From NCBI RefSeq assembly GCF_011045115.1, contig NZ_JAAKZG010000008.1:62001-126000 (forward strand): a DNA stretch of 64,000 nt, written 5' to 3'. Within the stretch, counting starts at the first letter, position 1. Each line of letters opens with the position of its first letter. The DNA is from Mesorhizobium zhangyense. Its GTDB lineage: Bacteria; Pseudomonadota; Alphaproteobacteria; Rhizobiales; Rhizobiaceae. The position numbers were made by a program, and so were the translations under genes. Below, in pieces: positions 50,282 to 62,507 of this stretch. The notes under the pieces were generated by a model. It ran no database searches. It was not told where the DNA came from and was given only the letters and a program-made list of their open reading frames with translations.

Positions 50282-51408
50282 TCATTTTGCAGGTCGAATT
50301 TCGACGATAACGATCTGATATACCTCATCGTGTTTGGCTATCACGTTGCTATATATCTCCAAAATGCGCGCCCTTGTCAGTCCTCGTCGCCCGGTCTTAA
50401 GATCGTATACGCAAATAGTTTTTTTGTTGACCCTTTCCACAACATCAATACGCACGGAGTTTTTGAGACCGTACCGAGCTTTGTCCTGCTCCGATTTATG
50501 AAGGATTCTTCCGTAGTAAGATTTGGGTTTCCCAACGCGTCAATCATGTTTTTAACTGACATGTGTACAGCTGTACCGTACGCTCCGGCGTTCTTGAATA
50601 ACGCTCTATTTAGTGAATTTGCAGCGTAATTGGCTACTGTTTGAACTTGCGGAAAACGCGGGCAGGCATATTCAACGTCTTCGCGTTTCATGCCGCTCAT
50701 CCAGGCAGGTGGTTCTCCTGGTACTTGGTTCAACAGCTCGTCTGCACGAAACGAAAAGATCGTATGCTCGTCAGACTCCTGGGTGCTTAGCCACCAATTG
50801 TAGAGTTCGGTCGCGGCGTCCAGAACCACTTCGGTTGGGTAAGAAGTTGGGTTTCGCGTTCGAGACGGTTTCCGCGAGTCGTCAAAGAAAGCTGGCAAAA
50901 GGATAGGCTGTGATGCCGGTCCGTCGAGTGTCCAGGTCGACTCGCTGAGCAGATTGCCCCTTGCATCGAAGATACGCTGCGTATCGCCATTGTTTTCGAA
51001 AGTGACGCGGGTACCGTTAGGTAGGGTTACCGTATTTCGTTCGATGCCCTGTGCCGGGTAGTCCGCGACTATTCTGCTGCCGTTGCGATTTACGATCGTG
51101 CGAGATGCGACAGAACCGTCCGGCCGATACTGCTCAGCATAGGATGACCAAGGCTGTTCGCCTTCCCGATCTTGGACCACGCGCTGCCTGGTCGCATCCG
51201 CTCGCAATGAATCGGTAAGCCCGCCACCAGCGCCGCCGCTATCGGTCCATTGGCCGCCCTCCGAGTTTCCGGTCGGAACACGAGGCTGATTGGGATTGAA
51301 GTTGGCTTTGAGGTCGGTGCGCAGCAACCCGAGTTTGAATTTCAAGGCCGCGACCTGGAATCGCAGCTGGCTTTGGTAGCGTGGGTCGAATGAATTCCAG
51401 TTTGACAT
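50282..51408 (-). pseudogene. PD-(D/E)XK nuclease-type polymorphic toxin, frameshifted
   Basis: Start ATG 51408 (MSNWNSFDPRYQSQLRF) follows an AAGGATG site. The frame runs to a stop at 50377 and gives a protein of 343 residues. It carries NPNQPRVPTGNSEGGQWT near residue 47, then RHS-like stretches (NRNGSRIVADYPAQGIERN, LPNGTRVTFENNGDTQRIFD) and, near the end, YGTAVHMSVKNMIDALGNPN. From about 50530 the other frame instead reads RYGLKNSVRIDVVE and then CVYDLKTGRRGLT, the two halves of a PD-(D/E)XK active site, and stops at 50282. One added base between about 50475 and 50535 would restore a toxin of 375 residues. A sequencing error or programmed shift is possible. Confidence 0.75.
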
Positions 51409-51505
51409 TGAAGCATCCTTTCTTTGATGCCTCAATTTTAGAGGATAATATTCCTACGTGGATAAACGAAGTGCGTGTTTTTGTAATAGCGAGCTATGCG
51501 AGCGG

Positions 51506-51841
51506 CTAGCCACTGTTCCGCCCCAAGATCACCCCGATCACATACCCCGCCAGCAACCCGCACGCAGGCGGCAGGCTGAGGAACATATACGGCCCCCAGT
51601 CGCTGACCCGCTGCTGGTGCTGCATGCCGCCGATACCGCTCAGGAAGTAATAGGCGATGAACAGAATGGGGATGACGGCCAGGAAAATAGTCGCGCCCGT
51701 GCTGGGTTTTCCCCTTAGCTTGCCGTCCACTTCCACCTGAACGCTGGCATAGACCGTCCTGCCGGACCAGATCAGAAACGGAAAGCCCAGCATGAGATAG
51801 AGCAGGAAGGCAGTAGCGAACGAGCCCAGTTGCTCCAGCAT
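51506..51841 (-). CDS. Small membrane protein, unknown function
   Basis: A 111-residue protein with three hydrophobic segments: residues about 8-28 (FATAFLLYLMLGFPFLIW), 50-70 (TIFLAVIPILFIAYYFL) and 85-107 (YMFLSLPPACGLLAGYVIGVI). No family is recognised. It starts three bases after the aroA stop on the same strand and is the first gene of the stretch that separates aroA from cmk. It may be a target or helper of the toxin system, or an unrelated passenger. Confidence 0.6.
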   Translation of the reverse strand: MLEQLGSFATAFLLYLMLGFPFLIWSGRTVYASVQVEVDGKLRGKPSTGATIFLAVIPILFIAYYFLSGIGGMQHQQRVSDWGPYMFLSLPPACGLLAGYVIGVILGRNSG

Positions 51842-51844
51842 TTT

Positions 51845-53287
<1,443 letters not shown>

Positions 53288-53411
53288 TCATCCCCTCCAG
53301 TGCGGCTGTTTTGACAGCTGTTTGGCTGATGCGGAAATTTCCGTCTTTTGGCTTTGACAGCGCATCAAACTGTGGTTATGGGGACCAAACTTTGCATACG
53401 AGGCATAGACG

Positions 53412-53792
53412 GTGGCTAAACCAGAACTTGGCATAAAGCGCATCGATCCGGAAACCGGGCGTAAATTCTACGACCTGAACAAGGATCCGATCGTTTCGCC
53501 CTACACGGGCAAGACCTACCCCCGGTCTTATTTCGACTCGACCAGCATCAAGGCTGTCGATGACGAAGAGGAAGAGGTCGAGGAGAAGGAAGTCGACGCC
53601 GAGGAAGAAGGCGCCGAAGTCGTTTCTCTCGAAGAAGCAGACGACGAGGCCAAGGACGACGTTATCGAGATCGAGGACGAGGAAGACGTCGACCTCGGCG
53701 ATGATGACGACGACACCTTCCTTGAAGATGAAGAGGAAGACGACGACGACGTCTCCGACATCATCGGCGTTGGCGACGACGACGAGACTTGA
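53412..53792 (+). CDS. TIGR02300 family acidic protein
   Basis: A 126-residue protein with GTG start at 53412 (AKPELGIKRIDPETGRKFYD). The first 45 residues are conserved in the family and include DPIVSPYTGKTYPRSYFD; the rest is an almost unbroken run of Asp and Glu, ending VGDDDET. The family is limited to alphaproteobacteria and is typically divergent from aroA. Function is unknown; the acidic tail suggests binding to a basic partner such as a ribosomal protein or polyamine. Confidence 0.9.
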   Translation: MAKPELGIKRIDPETGRKFYDLNKDPIVSPYTGKTYPRSYFDSTSIKAVDDEEEEVEEKEVDAEEEGAEVVSLEEADDEAKDDVIEIEDEEDVDLGDDDDDTFLEDEEEDDDDVSDIIGVGDDDET

Positions 53793-53841
53793 ACCAATGC
53801 CGCGGTGTCGGGGTGCCGGCACTGCGGTGTAAGAAAAAGGC

Positions 53842-53888
53842 CTCAAGCAGGCTTGATCTTCCGACGAGGCGGCGCTAGAAGCCGCCTC
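53842..53888 (+). terminator. Hairpins downstream of the TIGR02300 gene
   Basis: TCAAGC-AG-GCTTGA (53842-53855) and GAGGCGGC/GCCGCCTC (53866-53873 with 53881-53888) are two clean stem-loops before the tRNA gene. Neither has a good T-run, so termination here is only possible. Confidence 0.4.
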
Positions 53889-53959
53889 ACACCGGTTCGG
53901 GGCCAGCCCCGGTCGGACTACTCGCCGGAAACGGCGTCCGGGTTTTAAATTCGGAAAAT

Positions 53960-54035
53960 GGGGCCATAGCTCAGCTGGGAGAGCGCCTGCATGGCATGCA
54001 GGAGGTCAGCGGTTCGATCCCGCTTGGCTCCACCA
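53960..54035 (+). tRNA. tRNA-Ala (anticodon GGC)
   Basis: A 76-base tRNA with encoded CCA. The acceptor stem GGGGCCA pairs with TGGCTCC (one G-U). The D-arm contains AGCTCAGCTGGGAGAGC, the anticodon stem is CCTGC/GCAGG around a loop with GGC, and the T-arm holds GGTTCGATCCC. It reads Ala GCC codons. It lies between the TIGR02300 gene and a DUF2218 gene. Confidence 0.97.
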
Positions 54036-54132
54036 AATATTTCCAAGCGGTTGATTCTTCCGAAAGCTTTTCCCGGCGTATTCTGAACTGCGGAAAGGCA
54101 CAAATTCGAAGTGCACCCCCCCCGCAAGGTCT

Positions 54133-54417
54133 CTACCCGCCGATCGGCTTCCACTCGAAAGCCAGTTCCTCCCGAAACGCAAAGCGCACGATATGGTCGG
54201 CGACGACCTGTTCCATTCGCGGCAAGTCGGAAGCTTCGACCTCGACCGTAAGCGCGGTCGGGCTTGCGTCCATATCGACCAGACGCCCTTCACCCAGATC
54301 GATATGCCCCTTGAGCGGGGTGAAATCGACCGTGAATTTGTGGCCCCAATGCTTGCAAAGCTGCTGCAGGTAGCGGCTTGCGTTCTCGGTTTCGACCACG
54401 GCTTTCGATTTCGGCAC
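54133..54417 (-). CDS. DUF2218 protein
   Basis: A 94-residue protein matching the DUF2218 pattern: RYLQQLCKHWGHKFTVDFTP near residue 15, then GHIDLGEGRLVDMDA and a C-terminal QVVADHIVRFAFREELAFEW. In other bacteria this domain stands beside siderophore or heme-uptake genes and is thought to bind a small ligand; nothing of the kind is next to it here. It converges with the tRNA. Confidence 0.85.
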   Translation of the reverse strand: MPKSKAVVETENASRYLQQLCKHWGHKFTVDFTPLKGHIDLGEGRLVDMDASPTALTVEVEASDLPRMEQVVADHIVRFAFREELAFEWKPIGG

Positions 54418-54564
54418 GATATTATTCCCTTTGCATGGCGGCGAAGCTTGCCTGGACGCCGTCTATCTAGGTCATAGGTAGCCGTTCTCACAGGCTGGTG
54501 GCGATCGTAAGGTTCAACATACACAATTGTTATCTGAGTTGCGGCTCACGGTCCCTGTCGACGC

Positions 54565-54885
54565 TTAGTGCGCCGGCCTGATCTCACCGTCCCCATCCAG
54601 CACGAGCGCATGGGCGTCGTCCTTGGTGAGGATCTTGGAGACGCGAGCAAAGCTCGTAAACGCCTTGCGCGCATCTTCGGTGGGAACCTGCTCGATCATT
54701 GCTTCCAGGCAGGCATTCATCGCCGTCTGATAGACTGGACCCTGCCGCCCGACCGGCCATTCCTGCAGGAAGGTCATCGCGTCGCCGACGCTGTAGATTT
54801 CCGTTACCGGTTGGCTGGGCTCGGGGCTTATGCGCACCGGTATGATGAACTGCAACCTGTCCATTTCAAACCTCGTCTCTGCCAT
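54565..54885 (-). CDS. DUF982 protein
   Basis: A second DUF982 member, 106 residues from ATG 54885 (MAETRFEMDRLQFIIPV). The pattern VGDAMTFLQEWPVGRQGPVYQTAMNACLEA is present, but the usual C-terminal AR-AF-AA helix is changed to DARKAFTSFARVSKILT. A start three codons upstream (54894) or at the inner Met (54864) is possible. Function is unknown. Confidence 0.75.
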   Translation of the reverse strand: MAETRFEMDRLQFIIPVRISPEPSQPVTEIYSVGDAMTFLQEWPVGRQGPVYQTAMNACLEAMIEQVPTEDARKAFTSFARVSKILTKDDAHALVLDGDGEIRPAH

Positions 54886-55078
54886 CGCAGGCATTCGGCT
54901 TTTCCGCCGATATGGTGGCCGGCATCCGTCGCGCCAAGCGTTGACGCCGTCAATTCAGCCAAACGGGTGATCACACTTGCGGCATCGGACCGCTAACGCG
55001 GCGCGTTAGCAAAGGTTGCGCGCGGCAGCCCGAAGAGGATTCTGCGGCTTCGCAGGTGCATTCCATTGTGATATGTTG

Positions 55079-55098
55079 ACATAAAGATGTCGTTATGT
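55079..55098 (+). promoter_or_regulatory. SahR-like palindrome ahead of metH
   Basis: ACATAAAGATGTCGTTATGT, 20 bases, is a near-perfect palindrome (ACATAA/TTATGT arms around a GAT-TC core). It stands 34 bases before the metH start. It resembles the ATAAAGATATCTTTAT-type sites that I recall for SahR, the S-adenosylhomocysteine-responsive ArsR-type repressor of methionine-cycle genes in alphaproteobacteria. No sahR gene is in the window. Confidence 0.55.
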
Positions 55099-55132
55099 GA
55101 CATGCGCTGGCATGTCGCTTAAGGTGCAAAAT

Positions 55133-58930
<3,798 letters not shown>

Positions 58931-59017
58931 CGGCGGATTTTTCCGCTGTCGCCTTTGCGCTCTGGCCATGTCGCTTTCGTATCGCCGTGCGGCGGGATTC
59001 GGTGATTATATCGGGAT

Positions 59018-59199
59018 ACTTGAGGTGCTGGTTCGCTTGAGGGCGGATCGGAGAATTGGGAAGCCGGTTCAATGCCGGCGCTGCCCCCGCAACGGTGGTG
59101 GAGAATGTCGCGATGGGAGACCACTGGGCCGCAAATGGCTTGGGAAGGTGTTCGTGACAGGTCCTGCAGGACCGCTCCAGAGCCCGGAAACCAGCCTTG
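59018..59199 (+). ncRNA. Cobalamin riboswitch ahead of gbcA-like gene
   Basis: The core CTGCCCCCGCAAC (59081-59093), GGGAAGCCGG before it, CCACTGGG near 59121, GGGAAGG near 59142 and the B12 box GCCCGGAAACCAGCC (59182-59196) are all in order. It begins about 90 bases after metH and ends about 140 bases before the Rieske oxygenase start. It should turn expression off when adenosylcobalamin is plentiful. Confidence 0.92.
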
Positions 59200-59337
59200 A
59201 GTGTTGTAAATTCGACTGATCGCGGTGGGCGATCAAGCGGCGGATTTTTGCGCGGACAGGCTCCAGCGGGCGTTGCCGTGCAATCGTTCTCCCCTGAAAT
59301 CACCACCAGTTCAGTCCTTGGATAGCGAGGACAGGAC

Positions 59338-60585
59338 ATGGATGCGCGCAATGAGATGCTGCGGCAGTTACGCAACCGCCGCGAGGGCTTCAGCCTCGAG
59401 CAGGCTTTCTATATCGATCCGAACTATTTCAAGCTGGACCTCGACCTGATCTGGTATCGCGACTGGCTGTTCCTCGGCCATGATTGCGAACTGCCCAAGC
59501 CCGGCAGCTACATCACCGCGCAGATCGGCGACTATCCGGTGCTGGTCGTGCGCGACCAGAAGGGCGACATCCGCGCCTTTCACAATTCCTGCCGCCATCG
59601 CGGCTCGCGCGTCTGCACCGCGGAAAAGGGCACGACAGCCAAGCTCGTCTGCCCCTATCATCAGTGGACCTACGAGCTCGACGGCCGCCTGCTGTTTGCG
59701 CGCCAGATGGCGGAAGGCTTCGACAAGAACCAGTTCGGCCTCAAGCCCGTCGCCTGCGAAAGCGTCGGCGGCTACATCTTCATCTGCCTAGCCAAGGAGC
59801 CGGCGGATTTCGCGCCGATGCGGGCGCTGGTCGAGCCCTATCTGCTGCCGCACCGCCTGCGCGATGCGAAGGTCGCTTTTGAGAGCACCATCGTCGAGAA
59901 GGGCAACTGGAAGCTGGTCTGGGAGAACAACCGCGAGTGCTATCACTGTGCGGCGAACCATCCCGAACTGTGCAAGACCTTCCCCGAAGCCCCGACCGTC
60001 ACCGGCGTCAACGGTGCCGAGAGCGACCCGGAAATGCTCGCCCATTGGGCGAAGTGCGAGGCTGTCGGCCTGCCGAGCAAGTTCCGCATCGATGCTGGTG
60101 GCCAGTACCGCGCCACGCGTGCACCGCTGCTGCGCGACGCCGTCAGCTACACGATGTCCGGCAGGCGCGCGGTGAAGAAGAACCTGTCCGACATCGTCAC
60201 CGCCGACAAGATCGGCGCGCTGCTGCTCTATCACTACCCGACGACCTGGAACCACGTGCTCGGCGACCACGCCGTCACCTTCCGCGTGCTGCCGATCTCG
60301 GCGACAGAGACGGCTGTCACCACCAAATGGCTGGTGCACAAGGATGCGGTCGAAGGCGTCGACTACGACCTTGCCGAACTCACCCATGTCTGGACCGAAA
60401 CCAACGACCAGGACCGCCGGATCGTCGAGGAAAATGCCTTCGGCATCAAGTCGCCGGCCTACGAGCCCGGACCTTATTCGGTAGAGCATGAGGGCGGCGT
60501 GATGCAGTTCGTCGAATGGTACTGCAACTTCATCGAGCCGCGCCTGACGGACGGCGAAAAGCCGGCGCTGCGTAGCGTCGCCTAA
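59338..60585 (+). CDS. gbcA: Rieske oxygenase, glycine betaine demethylase-like (GbcA)
   Basis: A 415-residue ring-hydroxylating-type oxygenase. The Rieske centre is Cys85-His87 and Cys105-His108 (SCRHRGSRVC, CPYHQWTY). The mononuclear iron site is in NRECYHCAANHPELCKTFPE near 200. Sequence and size match GbcA of Pseudomonas and the related stachydrine and carnitine demethylases, which remove one methyl group of a quaternary amine as formaldehyde. It is followed by its reductase. A cobalamin riboswitch stands upstream, which I do not know for this enzyme family. Confidence 0.85.
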   Translation: MDARNEMLRQLRNRREGFSLEQAFYIDPNYFKLDLDLIWYRDWLFLGHDCELPKPGSYITAQIGDYPVLVVRDQKGDIRAFHNSCRHRGSRVCTAEKGTTAKLVCPYHQWTYELDGRLLFARQMAEGFDKNQFGLKPVACESVGGYIFICLAKEPADFAPMRALVEPYLLPHRLRDAKVAFESTIVEKGNWKLVWENNRECYHCAANHPELCKTFPEAPTVTGVNGAESDPEMLAHWAKCEAVGLPSKFRIDAGGQYRATRAPLLRDAVSYTMSGRRAVKKNLSDIVTADKIGALLLYHYPTTWNHVLGDHAVTFRVLPISATETAVTTKWLVHKDAVEGVDYDLAELTHVWTETNDQDRRIVEENAFGIKSPAYEPGPYSVEHEGGVMQFVEWYCNFIEPRLTDGEKPALRSVA

Positions 60586-60655
60586 GACCATGAGCCCGAA
60601 CCGCAGGACCGCGTTAGCGAAAAGTGGTTGCCGGTTTTCGGAAAAGCTCATGGTC
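60586..60655. repeat. Short palindromic repeat (family A, copy 2)
   Basis: A 70-base element between the two oxygenase genes. The ends GACCATGAGC (60586-60595) and GCTCATGGTC (60646-60655) pair perfectly; the core GCGAAAAGTGG and CCGGTTTTCGGAA matches copy 1 at 32406-32455. It starts one base after the gbcA stop codon. Confidence 0.8.
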
Positions 60656-60675
60656 AATCAAACGGAAATAAGCGG

Positions 60676-61788
60676 ATGAACGCGATGACGGAACTTTCCC
60701 TTTATCGGCATCTGGATGAGATGGTGCCGTGGAACGACCGGCTGCAGGTGCTGGAATGCATCGGCGTGATCGACGAGGCGCCGGAGGTGAAGACTTTTAT
60801 CTTCCGCTCCGACAACCAGACCTGGTTCCGCTACCAGCCGGGTCAGTTCGTCACGCTGGAACTGCCGCTGGAAGACGGCCCGGTGATGCGCACCTACACG
60901 CTGTCGTCCAGCCCGTCGCGGCCGTTCTCCATCGCGGTCACGGTCAAGGCTCAGGCCGGCAGCATCGGCACGCGCTGGATGTTCGACAACCTCGTGCCGG
61001 GCGTCCACATCAAGGCCTACGGCCCGGCCGGCGATTTCTCGCATCATAACCACCCGTCAGCGAAATACCTGTTCGTCTCCGCCGGTTCCGGCGTCACGCC
61101 GATGATGTCGATGCTGCGCTGGCTCAACGACTGCGCTCCATGGACCGACGTCGCCTTTGTCAACTGCGCGCGCCGCCCGGAAGAAATCATCTTCCGCAAG
61201 GAGCTGGAACTGCTCGGCAGCCGCATGCCCGGCCTGTCGCTCGGCTTCCTCATCGAGGAGCGCTCGAACCGCGAGGTCTGGAGCGGCCATATGGGCCGCA
61301 TCGACGCCGTGCGCCTGCCGCTGCTCGCGCCCGATTTCCGCGACCGCGAAGTCTTCTGCTGCGGCCCAGACCCCTTTATGCGCGCGGTGCGCCAGATGCT
61401 CGAGGCCGCCGGCTTCGACATGGCGCATTATCATCAGGAAAGCTTTGGCGCGCCTCCGGTCGAAGTCGTTCCGGCGCCCTTTTCCGACGCATCTTCGACC
61501 ACCGGCGACGCCGCGCCTGTCGAGCAGATCACGCCGATCCGCTTTGCGCTCTCGGATGTCGATGCCGATTGCGTCTCCGGCCAGACCGTACTCCAGACCG
61601 CCCGCGCCTCGGGCGTGCGTATTTCAGCTGCTTGCGAATTCGGCCTGTGCGGCACCTGCAAGATCAAGAAGGTCTCGGGCGAGGTCGAGATGAGCCACAA
61701 TGGCGGCATCCTCGACCACGAGATCGAGGACGGCTTTATCCTCGCCTGCTGCTCGAAGCCGCTCGGTGCGCTGACGGTCGAGGCCTGA
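60676..61788 (+). CDS. gbcB: Flavin/[2Fe-2S] reductase of the betaine demethylase (GbcB-like)
   Basis: A 370-residue NAD(P)H:ferredoxin-type reductase, start ATG 60676 (MNAMTELSLYRH). The FAD-binding part has MRTYTLSSSPSRPFSIAVTVK near residue 75, the nucleotide part FVSAGSGVTPMMSMLRWL near 133, and the C-terminal plant-type [2Fe-2S] domain CEFGLCGTCKIKKVSGEVE near 318 with a later Cys in LACCSKPLG. It feeds electrons to the Rieske oxygenase. A palindromic repeat lies in the gap to gbcA, but both are probably on one message. Confidence 0.87.
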   Translation: MNAMTELSLYRHLDEMVPWNDRLQVLECIGVIDEAPEVKTFIFRSDNQTWFRYQPGQFVTLELPLEDGPVMRTYTLSSSPSRPFSIAVTVKAQAGSIGTRWMFDNLVPGVHIKAYGPAGDFSHHNHPSAKYLFVSAGSGVTPMMSMLRWLNDCAPWTDVAFVNCARRPEEIIFRKELELLGSRMPGLSLGFLIEERSNREVWSGHMGRIDAVRLPLLAPDFRDREVFCCGPDPFMRAVRQMLEAAGFDMAHYHQESFGAPPVEVVPAPFSDASSTTGDAAPVEQITPIRFALSDVDADCVSGQTVLQTARASGVRISAACEFGLCGTCKIKKVSGEVEMSHNGGILDHEIEDGFILACCSKPLGALTVEA

Positions 61789-61791
61789 CCC

Positions 61792-62040
61792 ATGGGCTCG
61801 CATTGGCAATCGGACGCGATCGAGCGTCCCGCCGGCTCGGCTGTGTCTGTCGAAGACCCAGCCCTGTCGTGCCCGGAAGATATCTTCCTGTCCTGGCTGC
61901 TATGGCTGCCGCAAGGCAGCGACATACGCACTGCCGCCGCCCGCGAAGTGGCGCGGCTCGACCGCCGTGCACCACTGCGCGATGACCTGCGGCGTCTGCG
62001 ACGCATGTTCATGCTCGTCGCAAACGGCTCGGCCGTTTAG
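61792..62040 (+). CDS. Small protein downstream of gbcB, unknown function
   Basis: An 82-residue protein starting three bases after the gbcB stop (MGSHWQSDAIERPAG). It contains CPEDIFLSWLLWLPQGSDI and an Arg-rich helical end VARLDRRAPLRDDLRRLRRM. No family recognised, no signal peptide. Its place as third gene of the riboswitch-controlled operon hints at a role with the demethylase, but it might be unrelated. Confidence 0.6.
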   Translation: MGSHWQSDAIERPAGSAVSVEDPALSCPEDIFLSWLLWLPQGSDIRTAAAREVARLDRRAPLRDDLRRLRRMFMLVANGSAV

Positions 62041-62118
62041 GCATTTCCACATCGGCTTTTTCCACGCATGGCCAAACCCGGTTGACGCTCGCCGGACGCA
62101 CAGCTACCAGTGGAATCG

Positions 62119-62298
62119 GAAATGGTTCCGCTTCACGGCGGATGAAAAGGGAACACGGTGAGATCGTCAGATCGAAGCCGCGACTGCCCCCGCAACTGTA
62201 GCCGGCGAGCTTTCTTTCAACAGGCCACTAAAAGCGCTCCAGCGCGATTGGGAAGGCGAAAGACAAGCATTGACCCGGAAGTCAGGAGACCTGCCTTT
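62119..62298 (+). ncRNA. Cobalamin riboswitch ahead of btuB
   Basis: ATGGTTCC near 62122, GGGAACACGGTG (62149-62160), the core CTGCCCCCGCAAC (62183-62195), CCACT near 62225, GGGAAGG near 62250 and the B12 box AGTCAGGAGACCTGCC (62280-62295) follow in order. About 210 bases separate it from the btuB start. It is a standard arrangement that shuts down B12 uptake when B12 is sufficient. Confidence 0.95.
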
Positions 62299-62507
62299 TC
62301 CGGTCACCCATGCTTGAACACGGGGTGTGTTCAGGCGCGGTCGCCCGTGGCGGTGACATTTGAAAAAGTGTTGCCGCATGCCGGGGTTGGCCGAGGGTTC
62401 GATGTCGTCGTTTCATAGTCTGCCTGTCGATCATTTTCCTGTCTGCGGTTTGTCATCAAACCTTCGGGCGCGCTTTGCCGCCCGCCAAAAGCCTATCGGG
62501 GGCAGAC

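Noticed and set aside
50087-50629. 180-codon plus-strand frame across the end of the toxin gene
   Set aside because: It is antisense to the nuclease core and has no family features or ribosome-binding site.
47900-51450. Possible prophage or integrative element around the toxin
   Set aside because: No integrase, attachment site, phage structural gene or tRNA junction is seen; the only tRNA is 2.5 kb away on the other side of aroA.
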